Position numbers and translations under genes: made by a program. From positions 1 to 39,369 of the forward strand of contig DATKKE010000034.1 in the NCBI GenBank assembly GCA_035543455.1: a DNA stretch of 39,369 nt, in the 5' to 3' direction. The stretch's first letter is position 1, and each line of letters starts with the position of its first letter. The notes beneath the pieces are model-generated. The model saw only the letters and a program-made list of their open reading frames with translations, searched no databases and had not been told where the DNA came from. This stretch comes from CAIKOD01 sp035543455 (GTDB lineage: Archaea > Halobacteriota > Methanomicrobia > Methanomicrobiales > Methanospirillaceae). This document shows, piece by piece, positions 1 through 8,766 of the stretch.

Positions 1-2
1 GG

Positions 3-404
3 AACTACACGGTTATCAATCCGGGAGGTGGGGTCCTCGAACCATTTGAATTCGGAACCTCGCAAAAGGTCGCTGGACCTGTCAATACCATGGATCCTTT
101 TTCGAACGAACCTCTCCTGTCCCGCGGTGCACCTATTCAGGAAATAAACTGCAGGATTCCCCCCTATTCAAAAACAAGTCGCTGCTATCAATATTCTGGC
201 CCGGTATATATCAATTACACTTCGGATGAGATACCTGAAATTGAAATTTCGGTCTCCCTTTCAGGTAGGAACGAATGGTGGGAGCTTGTGGGATGGACCT
301 CGAACGAATATTCGGACAGGATATTACTCACCTTGAAGAATGGCGAAAAAGGCTGGATCCAGGCAACGGGAAACCTGCAGACAGGTAATGGGTATTATTA
401 CTAG
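3..404 (+). CDS. C-terminal part of an unidentified protein (5' end outside window)
   Basis: The frame is open from base 3 to the TAG at 402-404, giving at least 133 residues. An ATG at 90 lies inside it, but the frame reads on upstream without a stop and with normal coding character, so I treat this as the 3' end of a longer gene rather than a 104-residue protein. The segment is polar, rich in Asn, Tyr, Ser and Gly, has two Trp-Gly/Gly-Trp turns near the end (WELVGW, KGWIQ) and no membrane segment. The C-terminal beta-rich stretch could be a small SH3-like or extracellular domain. I do not recognise the family. Confidence 0.55.
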   Translation, partial: NYTVINPGGGVLEPFEFGTSQKVAGPVNTMDPFSNEPLLSRGAPIQEINCRIPPYSKTSRCYQYSGPVYINYTSDEIPEIEISVSLSGRNEWWELVGWTSNEYSDRILLTLKNGEKGWIQATGNLQTGNGYYY

Positions 405-541
405 AGTTATGGAAAAATATGGTGATTATCTTTCGGTGGGAAGAGCAAAATAACGGTGGATCCCAGGGAAAATAAGGATAATTATTAAATAGGTTGGAAT
501 TATTTCATTTAATTGGGGTGGGTATTATATAATCTGATTAA

Positions 542-567
542 TGCCGGAATCCCCCGTTAGTCCGGCA
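542..567. repeat. Inverted repeat, 7-base arms, 12-base loop
   Basis: TGCCGGA (542-548) pairs perfectly with TCCGGCA (561-567). It lies alone in the intergenic stretch, about 140 bases after the stop of the first gene. It could be a hairpin in the 3' region of that transcript or a protein-binding palindrome. No poly-T follows. Confidence 0.4.
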
Positions 568-964
568 CCCACTCCAGAACAGGGGCTCGAACGGTCGGAA
601 GTTCGGGATAAACCATTCGTCTTTCTTCTTTTTTTTGTCGAATATGCCATGCGTCTCTGATTGGCAAAAATTTATCGTGTACCCTTGATTCAGATTGATC
701 GGGCATCCCTGGAAAAGCAATTCGGCGTTCGGGGACGCTGAATCTCATTTCCATATCAAGGGCAAGGGGTGCCCAACGCATAACCACGGTTCTATGAAAC
801 TTTTTTCCATACAATCCGGTAAAAACAGGAAATGATTATCGATGGATGCTGAAACAAAGAAATCGTTCTCATTAAAACCTGCTAATATCCTGATTTTATA
901 AATGAGGATTTCGGACAGGCATTCCAACCGGTTTTTCGAAGTTATTTGATTAAATCTTTAATGG

Positions 965-972
965 TATAAAAA
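965..972 (+). promoter_or_regulatory. TATA box for the Fe-S protein gene
   Basis: TATAAAAA inside an A/T-rich tract. The expected start of transcription is near 994, giving a leader of about 30 bases that carries AGGGGT at 1015-1020, five bases before the TTG start at 1026. Confidence 0.5.
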
Positions 973-1025
973 ACAAATCAACAAACTTTCAATAGATCCC
1001 ATCGACTGAATATTAGGGGTAACGG

Positions 1026-1856
1026 TTGGATCTCAGGGATTTTTTTATCGGGGAGGGAGTCGATGTCTTCTCGAAGGTCAGCATTACAGACCTTACGGAA
1101 TTGGATCGCGAATCTGTATTACACTATTTTCCGAAGGCCCGATCTGTTATTGTGTTCGGGAAAGAAGTACCTGCTCAGGTGTACCTGATGCCATCAGAGC
1201 AAAAGACCCGGGAGATGCTCCGGATTGCCGAAGGTCTGGATAATTCTGCCGTCCGTCTCGCCAGTCTTTTTAATTCAGAGCATATTCCAGCTCTTCCTGT
1301 TCCGCTCTACCTGCCGGTCAGGATTGTAGACGGGCGTATTCGGGGAATGATCCCTTTGAAGCGTATCGCGGTAGCCGGACGACTCGGGACGCAGGGCATG
1401 AATTCCCTCCTTCTCTCCCCCCGTTATGGTCCGCGATTGTTGTTGAGCGGCGTTGTGACAGGCCTGCCGGTTCCGGAAGATGTCCGTGACAATCAACCGG
1501 GACCAGGAACCGCATCGGAAGATTTCGAGCTTTGCACAAGGTGCGGCCGTTGCACCAAAGTATGTCCGGGGGGGGCGATCGGGCCGGAGGGGGTCGAAGT
1601 ATTCCGGTGCCGTACAATCAGTACCTGGGTCCCGCCTCCCCTTGTACCTGTGATAAAATTCCTGTTTGGGCGAAAAATATTTCAGAAGTGTATCGCCCCC
1701 CTTGCACCGTGGATCGCCCGGATGGCAATGATCCGGTGCAGCCTGTGCGTTACGGAATGTCCAATATTTGAAGGGGCAAAAGAAGACGATAATTCTCCCA
1801 TCCCGGAAGTACCGGCACCGGAGAAATCCCGTCTAATAACGCTCGATGCTTATTGA
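1026..1856 (+). CDS. 4Fe-4S protein related to epoxyqueuosine reductase (QueG-like)
   Basis: A 276-residue cytosolic iron-sulfur protein. Residues 120-150 carry a pattern typical of the QueG-like family (GRLGTQGMNSLLLSPRYGPR followed by a Thr-Gly-Leu-Pro strand). A full ferredoxin motif follows at C170, C173, C176 and C180-Pro. A second, less regular motif lies at C238, C241 and C245-Pro; C195 or C222 may give its fourth ligand. The cobalamin-dependent QueG catalytic region is not clearly present, so the substrate cannot be named; an anaerobic reductase or electron-transfer role is inferred. The start is TTG, chosen because AGGGGT sits five bases upstream and a TATA box at 965-972 fits. It stands alone between long gaps. 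Confidence 0.7.
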   Translation: MDLRDFFIGEGVDVFSKVSITDLTELDRESVLHYFPKARSVIVFGKEVPAQVYLMPSEQKTREMLRIAEGLDNSAVRLASLFNSEHIPALPVPLYLPVRIVDGRIRGMIPLKRIAVAGRLGTQGMNSLLLSPRYGPRLLLSGVVTGLPVPEDVRDNQPGPGTASEDFELCTRCGRCTKVCPGGAIGPEGVEVFRCRTISTWVPPPLVPVIKFLFGRKIFQKCIAPLAPWIARMAMIRCSLCVTECPIFEGAKEDDNSPIPEVPAPEKSRLITLDAY

Positions 1857-1943
1857 GATGAAATCTCTTTCTGCTATTTATCCTGGGTAAGATCGGATCA
1901 CTTCCTGACATTTTTTATCGGCTGTTTCCCCGTCCCAGACAGA

Positions 1944-1951
1944 TTTATATA
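1944..1951 (+). promoter_or_regulatory. TATA box for the sugar dehydrogenase gene
   Basis: TTTATATA is centred about 29 bases before the ATG at 1976, and no ribosome-binding site is visible between them. This is the pattern expected of a leaderless or nearly leaderless archaeal transcript. Confidence 0.6.
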
Positions 1952-1975
1952 GGCGTAAACAGGTTATCCTCACGC

Positions 1976-4201
1976 ATGTCGAAACCACACCGAATATTGA
2001 TTGTTATCCTTTTGGTTATGGGAGTGGTACTCATTACCGGGTGCGTTTCACAACCGGCGAATCCTTCCGGACCATCCTCTGTGACTACCACCCAGATCCC
2101 TGGCGTGACTGTCCCGGATCTTACCAACCAGAACTCCCCGGATGCAGCGACCTTTACGACATATCCTTCGTTGACAAAATTGCATACGCCAGATATTCCG
2201 ATCGGTCTCAAAAAAATAGCCGGCGGATTTACCGCGCCGATTGTCGTCGCTGACCCTCACGATGGAACTGGCAGACTCTTCATGGTCGACCAGTCTGGTT
2301 ACGTGAAGATTTTCTTTATGAACGGTACCGTTATAGATCAACCGTTCCTCGACGTGCGGGATCGGATGGTGAATCTCAGTCCCGCTTATGATGAACGCGG
2401 TCTGCTTTCTATCGCATTCCACCCCCGGTTCGCGTCGAACGGCAGGGTGTTCGTCTACTACAGCGCACCGCTCCGGGCCGGTGTTGACCCGAGCTGGAGT
2501 GCAACGAACAGGCTCTCAGAGTTCAGAGTCTCGGCTTCCGATCCGAACCGGGTCGATATGTCAAGCGAAAAGATACTCCTGCAGGTAGACAAACCGTACC
2601 AGAACCACAATGGCGGAACCCTGCTCTTCGGACCCACGGACGGTTATCTGTACCTTCCACTTGGCGACGGGGGCAGAGCGGATGATACCGGGATGGGACA
2701 CACCCCCGGGATAGGAAATGCCCAGGACCTTACGAAGATCCTTGGTAAGGTGATCAGGATTGACGTGGACCACACAAGCCCGGGGAAAGAGTATGCGATA
2801 CCCCCCGACAACCCGTTCCTGTCGGATTCCAGCATATTGCCCGAGATATACGCCTATGGTTTCCGGAACCCAGCCTATGCCACCTTCGATTCAGGCGGCA
2901 GTCATAAGATGTTTATTGCCATGGCCGGCCAGCGCCTCTTTGAATCCGCATTTATTGTCTACAAAGGAGGGGATTATCCCTGGAACATCAGGGAAGGGAC
3001 GCATTGTTTCGACCCGGCAAACGACTTCCAGCCACCAGCCGGATCATGCCGGGTTACCGGGTACGGCGGACAACCATTGATCGGCCCTGTGGTGGAACTC
3101 GGCCATGACGTGGGGGATACTATCGTCGGGGGTGTCGTCTACCGGGGCAGCATGCTGCCTTCTCTCCAGGGATCCTACATCTACGGGACATGGTCTGACG
3201 AGAACAGGATTGTCGGTAACGGGACACTTCTCGTTTCATCGCCCCCTGCCGGCCTCGACCTCGCGACGCTTCCTTCCGATGCCTCGAAACTCACTCCTGC
3301 GCAGAATGCCATGTGGACAACCAGGAAGATGGATGTAGTCAACAATGCTGATATGCGCATCAATGCATTTGTCCGTGGACTGTATGAAGATAACAACCAT
3401 GAAGTCCTCGTCCTGATCAACCAGAATGGCGGCACCGGACTGACACCCCAAGGTTCGGGAGAGATCTGGCAGATGGTACCTTCCTCCACCCCGGGTCTCG
3501 TATCTACGAATCAGATCATCAGCCCCAACCAGACCCCGGTTATGTCAATGACGATGGGCAGCGGTAATGCGGTGTCAATCCGGCTTACAATACTGGGTGA
3601 CAAATTCAACCCGTCAGATCTTTCGGTGCCGGCCGGGTCGCAGGTGACCCTGACATTCATTGATCAGGATCCCGACCCCCACAATTTCGCTCTTTATCCA
3701 TCTGCGTCAAGTTCCGATGCAATCTTCCGGAGTCCCGTCATAACAGGCCCGGTCACCGTGACATATGCCTTTACCGCTCCCGTGTCACCCGGTGCCTACT
3801 ATTTCCGGAGCGATCCGAACACAGGGCTGGTAGGGAATCTGACCGTCACATCCGGGGCTGTCGTCGTGACAACCGCTTCTCAGGCTGCTACACCTCCTCC
3901 GGGGGGCGCCACCGTTCCGATCACCCTGGCAGCAAAGAACTTCGCATTTGATAAGAATACCATTACCGTTCCAGCCGGTTCAACGGTTGTCATGACATTT
4001 AACAACGACGATGCAGGAATACCGCATAACTTCGCCCTGTACCCCGATAATAGGGCAGTCGCTCCGATATTTACCGGAACAATTATCACCGGTGTGCAGA
4101 CGGCGACCTACACATTCACGGCACCTTCAGCACCCGGGAGGTATTTCTTCAGGTGCGATATTCATCCGGAAACGATGACCGGCACGTTTGTCACAACGTG
4201 A
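1976..4201 (+). CDS. Lipoprotein PQQ-type sugar (aldose) dehydrogenase fused to two cupredoxin domains
   Basis: A 741-residue secreted protein. A signal peptide ends in a lipobox at L19-C23, followed by a Ser/Thr/Pro linker. Residues ~75-505 form a soluble glucose/sorbosone-dehydrogenase-type beta-propeller, with family motifs such as NHNGG, LPLGDGG and GFRNPAYATFD; these enzymes oxidise sugars with PQQ. Two plastocyanin-like domains follow. The second (~645-741) keeps the type 1 copper ligands H684, C727, H730 and M734. The first (~525-635) keeps the PHNFALY His but has Ser for the Cys and lacks the second His and the Met, so it should not bind copper. The design suggests electron flow from sugar oxidation to copper outside the cell; PQQ use is inferred. 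Transcribed alone from a TATA box at 1944. Confidence 0.85.
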   Translation: MSKPHRILIVILLVMGVVLITGCVSQPANPSGPSSVTTTQIPGVTVPDLTNQNSPDAATFTTYPSLTKLHTPDIPIGLKKIAGGFTAPIVVADPHDGTGRLFMVDQSGYVKIFFMNGTVIDQPFLDVRDRMVNLSPAYDERGLLSIAFHPRFASNGRVFVYYSAPLRAGVDPSWSATNRLSEFRVSASDPNRVDMSSEKILLQVDKPYQNHNGGTLLFGPTDGYLYLPLGDGGRADDTGMGHTPGIGNAQDLTKILGKVIRIDVDHTSPGKEYAIPPDNPFLSDSSILPEIYAYGFRNPAYATFDSGGSHKMFIAMAGQRLFESAFIVYKGGDYPWNIREGTHCFDPANDFQPPAGSCRVTGYGGQPLIGPVVELGHDVGDTIVGGVVYRGSMLPSLQGSYIYGTWSDENRIVGNGTLLVSSPPAGLDLATLPSDASKLTPAQNAMWTTRKMDVVNNADMRINAFVRGLYEDNNHEVLVLINQNGGTGLTPQGSGEIWQMVPSSTPGLVSTNQIISPNQTPVMSMTMGSGNAVSIRLTILGDKFNPSDLSVPAGSQVTLTFIDQDPDPHNFALYPSASSSDAIFRSPVITGPVTVTYAFTAPVSPGAYYFRSDPNTGLVGNLTVTSGAVVVTTASQAATPPPGGATVPITLAAKNFAFDKNTITVPAGSTVVMTFNNDDAGIPHNFALYPDNRAVAPIFTGTIITGVQTATYTFTAPSAPGRYFFRCDIHPETMTGTFVTT

Positions 4202-4214
4202 TCGAGGTATATCC

Positions 4215-4221
4215 TTTTTTT
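4215..4221 (+). terminator. Poly-T terminator after the sugar dehydrogenase gene
   Basis: Seven T residues start 14 bases after the stop codon. A second run of ten T follows at 4288-4297. T runs without a strong hairpin are the usual archaeal termination signal. Confidence 0.45.
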
Positions 4222-4445
4222 CAGCTGCCCCGCATGATCAGGGAAATGTTTGTGTCTATGGATTAATTTCCGATCCCGTTGGCAGTATTTTTTTTTTGGA
4301 AGAGATTTTTACGATACCTAAATACTCCTGTTAACCGGGGGGCATAACTTGGGCAATCCCTGATTCATCGAAGAGCCAGAATGGTCAGGATCCAGGCGGG
4401 ATCGGTGAATTCACCCCGTAGGCAAATATTCAGACACATCGAGGC

Positions 4446-5210
4446 TCATTGTTGAATCCTGAAAAATGAACGGACTTTCTCTTCATTTTTCCGAGAAACG
4501 ATGAAGAGGCCATATCCGGTCAGAATGATCCCGATTAATACGGTACCGGCAAGAGAGCCCTGTGATTGCGTACTGACTTCAATCGTACCGAGGGCAAGGA
4601 GAGCACTAAAATCAGTCACCGCATGCAACCCGATTGCCGGCCAGATACTCCCCGTCCTGATCCGAAGGGCTGCAAAAGTAACTCCGATCCCGAAAGCAGC
4701 AATTGTATCTGCAACCGCGAAAGAGGGATCCCAGAGTCCGGCAAAGATATTGAGTATGTGTGGGGCGGCAAAAAGAAATGACGACAGCAGGATTGCCCGA
4801 TAGATCCCTCTGGAAAGAAGCCCCGAGAGCATCAGCCCCCTGAAAAAAGTTTCTTCGGTAAACCCGATAAGAAAAGCGAACAAGGCAAATCCGATGACCG
4901 CAAGAGGGGTAGTCACGGTTATACCTTCGGAAAATGAAAGCAGTGAGACGATGAACGGCAGGGCGAGAAGGGGGAGATCCCTGATTTTTACCATTCTGGT
5001 GTACCCTGCTTCCCGCCACCAGCCCAGTTTGCAAAGGAATATAATTCCAATGACAGCGAGAATGATATCGGCGATGGCTACCTGGGTAATAGTCGAAACA
5101 CCGGGGAAAACGTGGAGCACTCCGGCAACAATTCCCATGAAAATGAAAATTCCAAGAAGGATCAACGCAAAAAAATAAGGGTTTTGGACACCGGGCCTGG
5201 TTCCTGTCAT
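4446..5210 (-). CDS. CPBP family intramembrane protease (Abi/CAAX-type)
   Basis: A 254-residue, very hydrophobic protein with about seven to eight predicted membrane helices. It carries all motifs of the CPBP (Rce1/Abi) glutamic protease family: E119-E120-x3-R124, F147-x3-H151 and H196-x3-D200. Members cleave prenylated or other membrane proteins, or bacteriocin-like peptides; the substrate here is unknown. The ATG at 5210 is preceded by GGAAG. It is convergent with the sugar dehydrogenase gene and divergent from the small lipoprotein gene, so it is probably transcribed alone. No partner suggests a specific target. Confidence 0.85.
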   Translation of the reverse strand: MTGTRPGVQNPYFFALILLGIFIFMGIVAGVLHVFPGVSTITQVAIADIILAVIGIIFLCKLGWWREAGYTRMVKIRDLPLLALPFIVSLLSFSEGITVTTPLAVIGFALFAFLIGFTEETFFRGLMLSGLLSRGIYRAILLSSFLFAAPHILNIFAGLWDPSFAVADTIAAFGIGVTFAALRIRTGSIWPAIGLHAVTDFSALLALGTIEVSTQSQGSLAGTVLIGIILTGYGLFIVSRKNEEKVRSFFRIQQ

Positions 5211-5309
5211 ACTGCTTCCGCCAGATCGTTATAATCTGCAATTTTGGGGACTATAAACATGGTGCCGGCAAAAAACCCTCATATAGAATCCGGCACGAAG
5301 ATTATAACC

Positions 5310-5807
5310 ATGAATTATAAGGTATTGACATTGACCGGAATTGTTCTTGCGGGATTCCTGCTCGCGTGCGGGTGTACCCAGACCTCGGCCCCCGGGCCCG
5401 TCACGCCCGTAACCACGGTAGTTCCGACTATGACGGTTACAATGGTTCAGACCGTGAATACGGTTACGGCCACAACGACCGAACCCGAACCTGTCCGGAC
5501 ACTCCCACCCGGTTATGCCGTGGCAGTTGATGTGGCAAGTAACGGATTGTCTATAAACCCGATGATTATTGCCACATACCGGGGAGGAATGGGCGCGAAT
5601 TATGTATACAGCATTGAGATGCAGGTCACACGGGGGGACGGGACTACCGGGACGAAAAGCATCACACGACCATTCAAGGTCGGCGACACCATAGAAATAG
5701 CATCATCGGGCGGTAATACCGACAGTGCCCAGGTCTGGGTCACCCTCCAGAACGGGGAACGGTATAAGGTATATGACCAGCTCATCCCGTTCAGGCAGTT
5801 CCATTAA
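5310..5807 (+). CDS. Small lipoprotein of unknown function
   Basis: I place the start at ATG 5310, not at the in-frame ATG 5244, because residues 1-22 from 5310 form a clean signal peptide with a lipobox (LLAC, Cys20, or Cys22) and a TATA-like CATATAGA lies about 27 bases upstream. The mature protein (165 residues in all) has a Thr/Val/Pro-rich linker to about residue 65. A ~95-residue beta-rich domain follows (YAVAVDVASNG... to FRQFH) with alternating hydrophobic strands. It should be anchored to the outer face of the membrane. I do not recognise a named family; similar linker-plus-domain lipoproteins are common in methanogens. Confidence 0.7.
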   Translation: MNYKVLTLTGIVLAGFLLACGCTQTSAPGPVTPVTTVVPTMTVTMVQTVNTVTATTTEPEPVRTLPPGYAVAVDVASNGLSINPMIIATYRGGMGANYVYSIEMQVTRGDGTTGTKSITRPFKVGDTIEIASSGGNTDSAQVWVTLQNGERYKVYDQLIPFRQFH

Positions 5808-5973
5808 ATTTTTTCGTCCGGATTAGTTATTTCGAGGAGATTCTCATCCTGACAGGGAATTGTTTATCCTGCAGTCTCGGTGTGCATGATTGAAGTCGCC
5901 CAGGTACGGATCGTACTATCATGGTACGGTATGGAACCGGACCCCTAAAAACAAATAACGTCCTATACTCTGT

Positions 5974-6774
5974 ATGGCTGTTAAAAAGAAATGGAGGATC
6001 ACGACCAAGGCATTGGTCATGATGGTTATCCTCCTGGTGATCCGGACAATCGTAGATTTCTTTGGGTTCGATGTGGTACCGGTCAACACGGTGGTCGGCG
6101 CCTTTATCACCGGAGCAATTTTTACTATTGCGATTATTTTCACCGGTACATTTACCGATTACAAGGAGAGTGAAAAAGTAGGCGGGGAACTTGCAGCCTC
6201 ACTGAAAGCACTGTATAATGACAGCCGTGTACTCCCGTTAGAGGACGAAACCCCGGCCAGGGCAATGCGGACCCATGTAAGGGACCTTCACCGCACGATA
6301 TACCAATGCTTTACCAAGAACAACTGGAACCTTCCGGATCTGAATCGTGAAATGAATAAAATCAACAATGATATCAGGGTCCTGGCATACGCAAACGTTG
6401 CACCGCCGCTGATCGCAAAACTTAGAAATGAACTCGGTGCAATCGATCGGATGACGAACAGGATTGAGGTTATTATCCGGACAAATTTTATCCCTGCTGC
6501 CTATGCGCTCGCCGAGGTTACGACAGGGGGTGTGATTCTTCTGATGATATTTATCAAAATGGATCCCTTTATCGAAGGAATGATTATTTTTGCGGTAATC
6601 GTAATGATGCTTATCGGTCTTCTGCTCCTCATCAGGGACATGGACAACCCGTTCGAATTCGGATCACACACCTGCGCCGACGTGGATATAGAAACGCTTA
6701 TGTACCTCGATTCTTACTTCGACGAACAGGATGCCGAGATGGAACAATTAAAAACAATAACATCTGAGCCATAA
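5974..6774 (+). CDS. Four-helix membrane protein, possibly bestrophin-like (DUF4239-type)
   Basis: A 266-residue protein with two membrane helices near the N terminus (~12-32 and 38-60), a polar, mainly helical middle of about 110 residues, and two further helices (~180-200 and 205-222) before an acidic tail. This layout of two helix pairs around a soluble middle resembles bestrophin-like membrane proteins, but no diagnostic motif is visible and the assignment is weak. A TATA-like CTAAAAA lies about 25 bases before the ATG and there is no ribosome-binding site, suggesting a leaderless message. No clear operon partners. Confidence 0.6.
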   Translation: MAVKKKWRITTKALVMMVILLVIRTIVDFFGFDVVPVNTVVGAFITGAIFTIAIIFTGTFTDYKESEKVGGELAASLKALYNDSRVLPLEDETPARAMRTHVRDLHRTIYQCFTKNNWNLPDLNREMNKINNDIRVLAYANVAPPLIAKLRNELGAIDRMTNRIEVIIRTNFIPAAYALAEVTTGGVILLMIFIKMDPFIEGMIIFAVIVMMLIGLLLLIRDMDNPFEFGSHTCADVDIETLMYLDSYFDEQDAEMEQLKTITSEP

Positions 6775-6894
6775 AAAAAAAGAACCGGACCGGATAGTAA
6801 TAGCAAGACAGGATTGCACATGAGAACCTGAATTGATGTAATCGTAAGCCTGATGATAATGGGTTTTAATCAGAACGAGGAGATATCAGGAACA

Positions 6895-7581
6895 ATGGGA
6901 GAGGATCGTACTGTTCAGGCAATTTTGTTTGACAGCGATAATACATTATATGATTTTAAAAGCGCCCAGTTAGCCGCATGCGATGCAGTGATCGCTTATA
7001 CCGGGATCGGCAATGCGGAAAATCTTGACTCATATTTTATATTGAACCCCTTCAAAGGTGGAAACCACCTTATATTGACCTATTATTTGAACGATATCGG
7101 CATTTCTGACGATGAAATACTGGAGAATGCATGGACTATTTACACCGGTATAAAATTGGAAAAGACCATTCTTTTCGATGGAGTGTATGAAACCCTTGAA
7201 CAGTTAAGGAAGAGAAAAATCCTGCTGGGTATCGTGAGCAACGCACCGTTATGTGATCTATGTCCCAGCCTCGAAAAAACAAATATCAGGAAATTTTTTC
7301 AGTGCATTGTCACCGCTGATGAGGCGAATGCCAAAAAACCATCATTGAGTCCGTTTGGACGTGCCCTCTCTTTCCTTTCAACAAAACCCGGAAATTCCCT
7401 TATGGTGGGAGATAACATAATAAACGACCTGGTTCCTGCGAAAAAACTTGGGATGAAGACGATCTTATTTAACTGCTGGACGGGTAATCAAATCGCACCT
7501 TCGGAGAGGCAGGATGTCGATTATGCCATTAAAGAGTTCGGTGAAATACTTACGATTCTCGACAATTATCGTCTCTCCTGA
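6895..7581 (+). CDS. HAD superfamily hydrolase (phosphatase)
   Basis: A 228-residue soluble protein with the four HAD motifs: DSDNT (D13 nucleophile, D15 acid), the Ser of GIVSNAP (motif II), the Lys of NAKKPS (motif III) and GDNIINDL (motif IV). The helical cap between motifs I and II and the FDSDNTLYDF opening resemble the pyrimidine 5'-nucleotidase/phosphoglycolate phosphatase branch; the substrate cannot be read from sequence. An in-frame ATG at 6853 would add 14 residues. I prefer 6895 because motif I then starts at residue 13, as usual, and GAGGAG and CAGG precede it. Transcribed alone; the next gene is convergent. Confidence 0.8.
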   Translation: MGEDRTVQAILFDSDNTLYDFKSAQLAACDAVIAYTGIGNAENLDSYFILNPFKGGNHLILTYYLNDIGISDDEILENAWTIYTGIKLEKTILFDGVYETLEQLRKRKILLGIVSNAPLCDLCPSLEKTNIRKFFQCIVTADEANAKKPSLSPFGRALSFLSTKPGNSLMVGDNIINDLVPAKKLGMKTILFNCWTGNQIAPSERQDVDYAIKEFGEILTILDNYRLS

Positions 7582-7609
7582 ACAGGGAGTCGTCATGGTT
7601 TTTTTTAAA

Positions 7610-8011
7610 TTACTTCGATCGTATCCCCACGCCTTCGAATAATGCGACAAGTTTTCCCCCTGATGAAACCGTTATCCGATAAACCGAGCACATGTCGTTT
7701 TTTGTAACCCGTTCGGCCACAGCTTCCAGCAGTCCGGTTGCCGGTGAGATGTACTGGATATTCGCGGAAAGTGCGACCTGCCTCGTTCCGCCCATGTTCG
7801 CTGCAATGCCGAAAGCCTGGTCTGCCAGGGTAAATACGGCACCGCCATGGGCTACACCACCCGGTCCGGTCTTACCGGCGGTATCCATCGCGACGCGGAC
7901 TCCATCATCCCATGCCCCGGTTACCCTCATTTCGAGGAGCAGTGCGCATTCACTCTGTTCGAATGCCTGGATAATTTCGTTTGCTTCGGGGCTGACCGGC
8001 CATTCAGACAT
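7610..8011 (-). CDS. PaaI-type hotdog thioesterase
   Basis: A 133-residue single hotdog-fold protein. The PaaI signature is clear: GGVAHGGAVFTLADQAFG with H55-G56-G57 and the acidic D64. Members hydrolyse acyl-CoA thioesters, often aryl or fatty acyl groups. An upstream in-frame start at 8137 would add 42 residues that overlap the preceding gene and do not resemble the family, so I start at ATG 8011. It is the last gene of the minus-strand operon, 56 bases after the GT2 glycosyltransferase. Its link to glycan synthesis is unclear; it could act on an acyl group of a glycolipid or be a passenger. Confidence 0.8.
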   Translation of the reverse strand: MSEWPVSPEANEIIQAFEQSECALLLEMRVTGAWDDGVRVAMDTAGKTGPGGVAHGGAVFTLADQAFGIAANMGGTRQVALSANIQYISPATGLLEAVAERVTKNDMCSVYRITVSSGGKLVALFEGVGIRSK

Positions 8012-8067
8012 GGTAGTGGTATCCAACAGGCAATAGTTTCTTTGAAATGTACGATTCGCACCCTGCC

Positions 8068-8766
8068 TTATTTGTATTCCCTCTTCGTGTAGCTGCGTTT
8101 TTCCGACGAGCCGCCATGGAGAACGATATATATCCACTCGTACAGTGATTTTACTGTCCCGAACTGCTGGTAGCGGCGCATTGAGAAGCCGACTCTCATC
8201 CGGCTATCAAACCTGATTTTTCCGGCTTTACTCATTCTGCGGGCGATTTCAAGGTCGTCCCCTGCATCTACGGTGTGATACATTCCTGCATCAATGAAGG
8301 CTTTCCGATCGAATGCCGTATTGCATCCCAGCGTGTAATACAGGATCGTCAGACAATAGCCAAGACGACAGAAAGTATTTGCGAGCATAAGAGAGATCCG
8401 GTTTTTTATCCCCTTCTCAATCGGGTCCACCGGACCATACAGTTGCACGATGGGTTCTTTTGAAAAATCCTCCCTGATGATCTCCAGCCAGTTCGGCGGT
8501 ATAATGCAGTCTGCGTCAGTGGTTGCAATAATTTCGCCGCGAGCCCTCATGACACCATCGTTCCTCGCACCACCGACTTTTTTACTCTTCTGGATAAAGA
8601 CCAGATCCGCATAGCGTTCCGCGATCTCCCGGGTACGGTCTTTCGAGTTGCCGTCTACAACAATTATTTCATATTCATCTCTTGGAATGGTCTGGTTGCT
8701 CAGCGATTCGAGGCAGCGGGCAATATTTGCCTCTTCATTATAAGAAGGAATGATAACTGAAATCAT
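8068..8766 (-). CDS. GT2 family glycosyltransferase
   Basis: A 232-residue GT-A fold glycosyltransferase. It opens with the family 2 signature (ISVIIPSYNEEANIARCLES), has the nucleotide-binding VVDGNSKDRT, and the metal-binding DxD as D84-A85-D86. It should transfer a sugar from a nucleotide-sugar donor to a lipid or glycan acceptor at the inner face of the membrane. There is no membrane anchor. Its ATG overlaps the stop of the preceding GT4 gene by four bases (ATGA), so the two are translationally coupled. Confidence 0.85.
   Translation of the reverse strand: MISVIIPSYNEEANIARCLESLSNQTIPRDEYEIIVVDGNSKDRTREIAERYADLVFIQKSKKVGGARNDGVMRARGEIIATTDADCIIPPNWLEIIREDFSKEPIVQLYGPVDPIEKGIKNRISLMLANTFCRLGYCLTILYYTLGCNTAFDRKAFIDAGMYHTVDAGDDLEIARRMSKAGKIRFDSRMRVGFSMRRYQQFGTVKSLYEWIYIVLHGGSSEKRSYTKREYK

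Larger units (their letters stand above)
405..1025. other. Non-coding stretch of about 620 bases
   Basis: No convincing gene on either strand. The open frames on the minus strand between 538 and 927 overlap one another, lack conserved motifs and look accidental. The stretch is AT-rich near both ends. It holds an inverted repeat at 542-567 and, near its right end, the likely promoter of the next gene. Confidence 0.5.

Noticed and set aside
557..814. Minus-strand frame ending with a motif like TVRAPVLEWVPD and a GTTCGAGCC string resembling a tRNA T-arm
   Set aside because: The T-arm stem does not pair and there is no anticodon or acceptor stem. The peptide has no family features.
6833..6890. 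TGATG/CTGA-like strings resembling a C/D box guide RNA
   Set aside because: The boxes overlap and the spacing is wrong; the stretch is better explained as the 5' region of the HAD gene.
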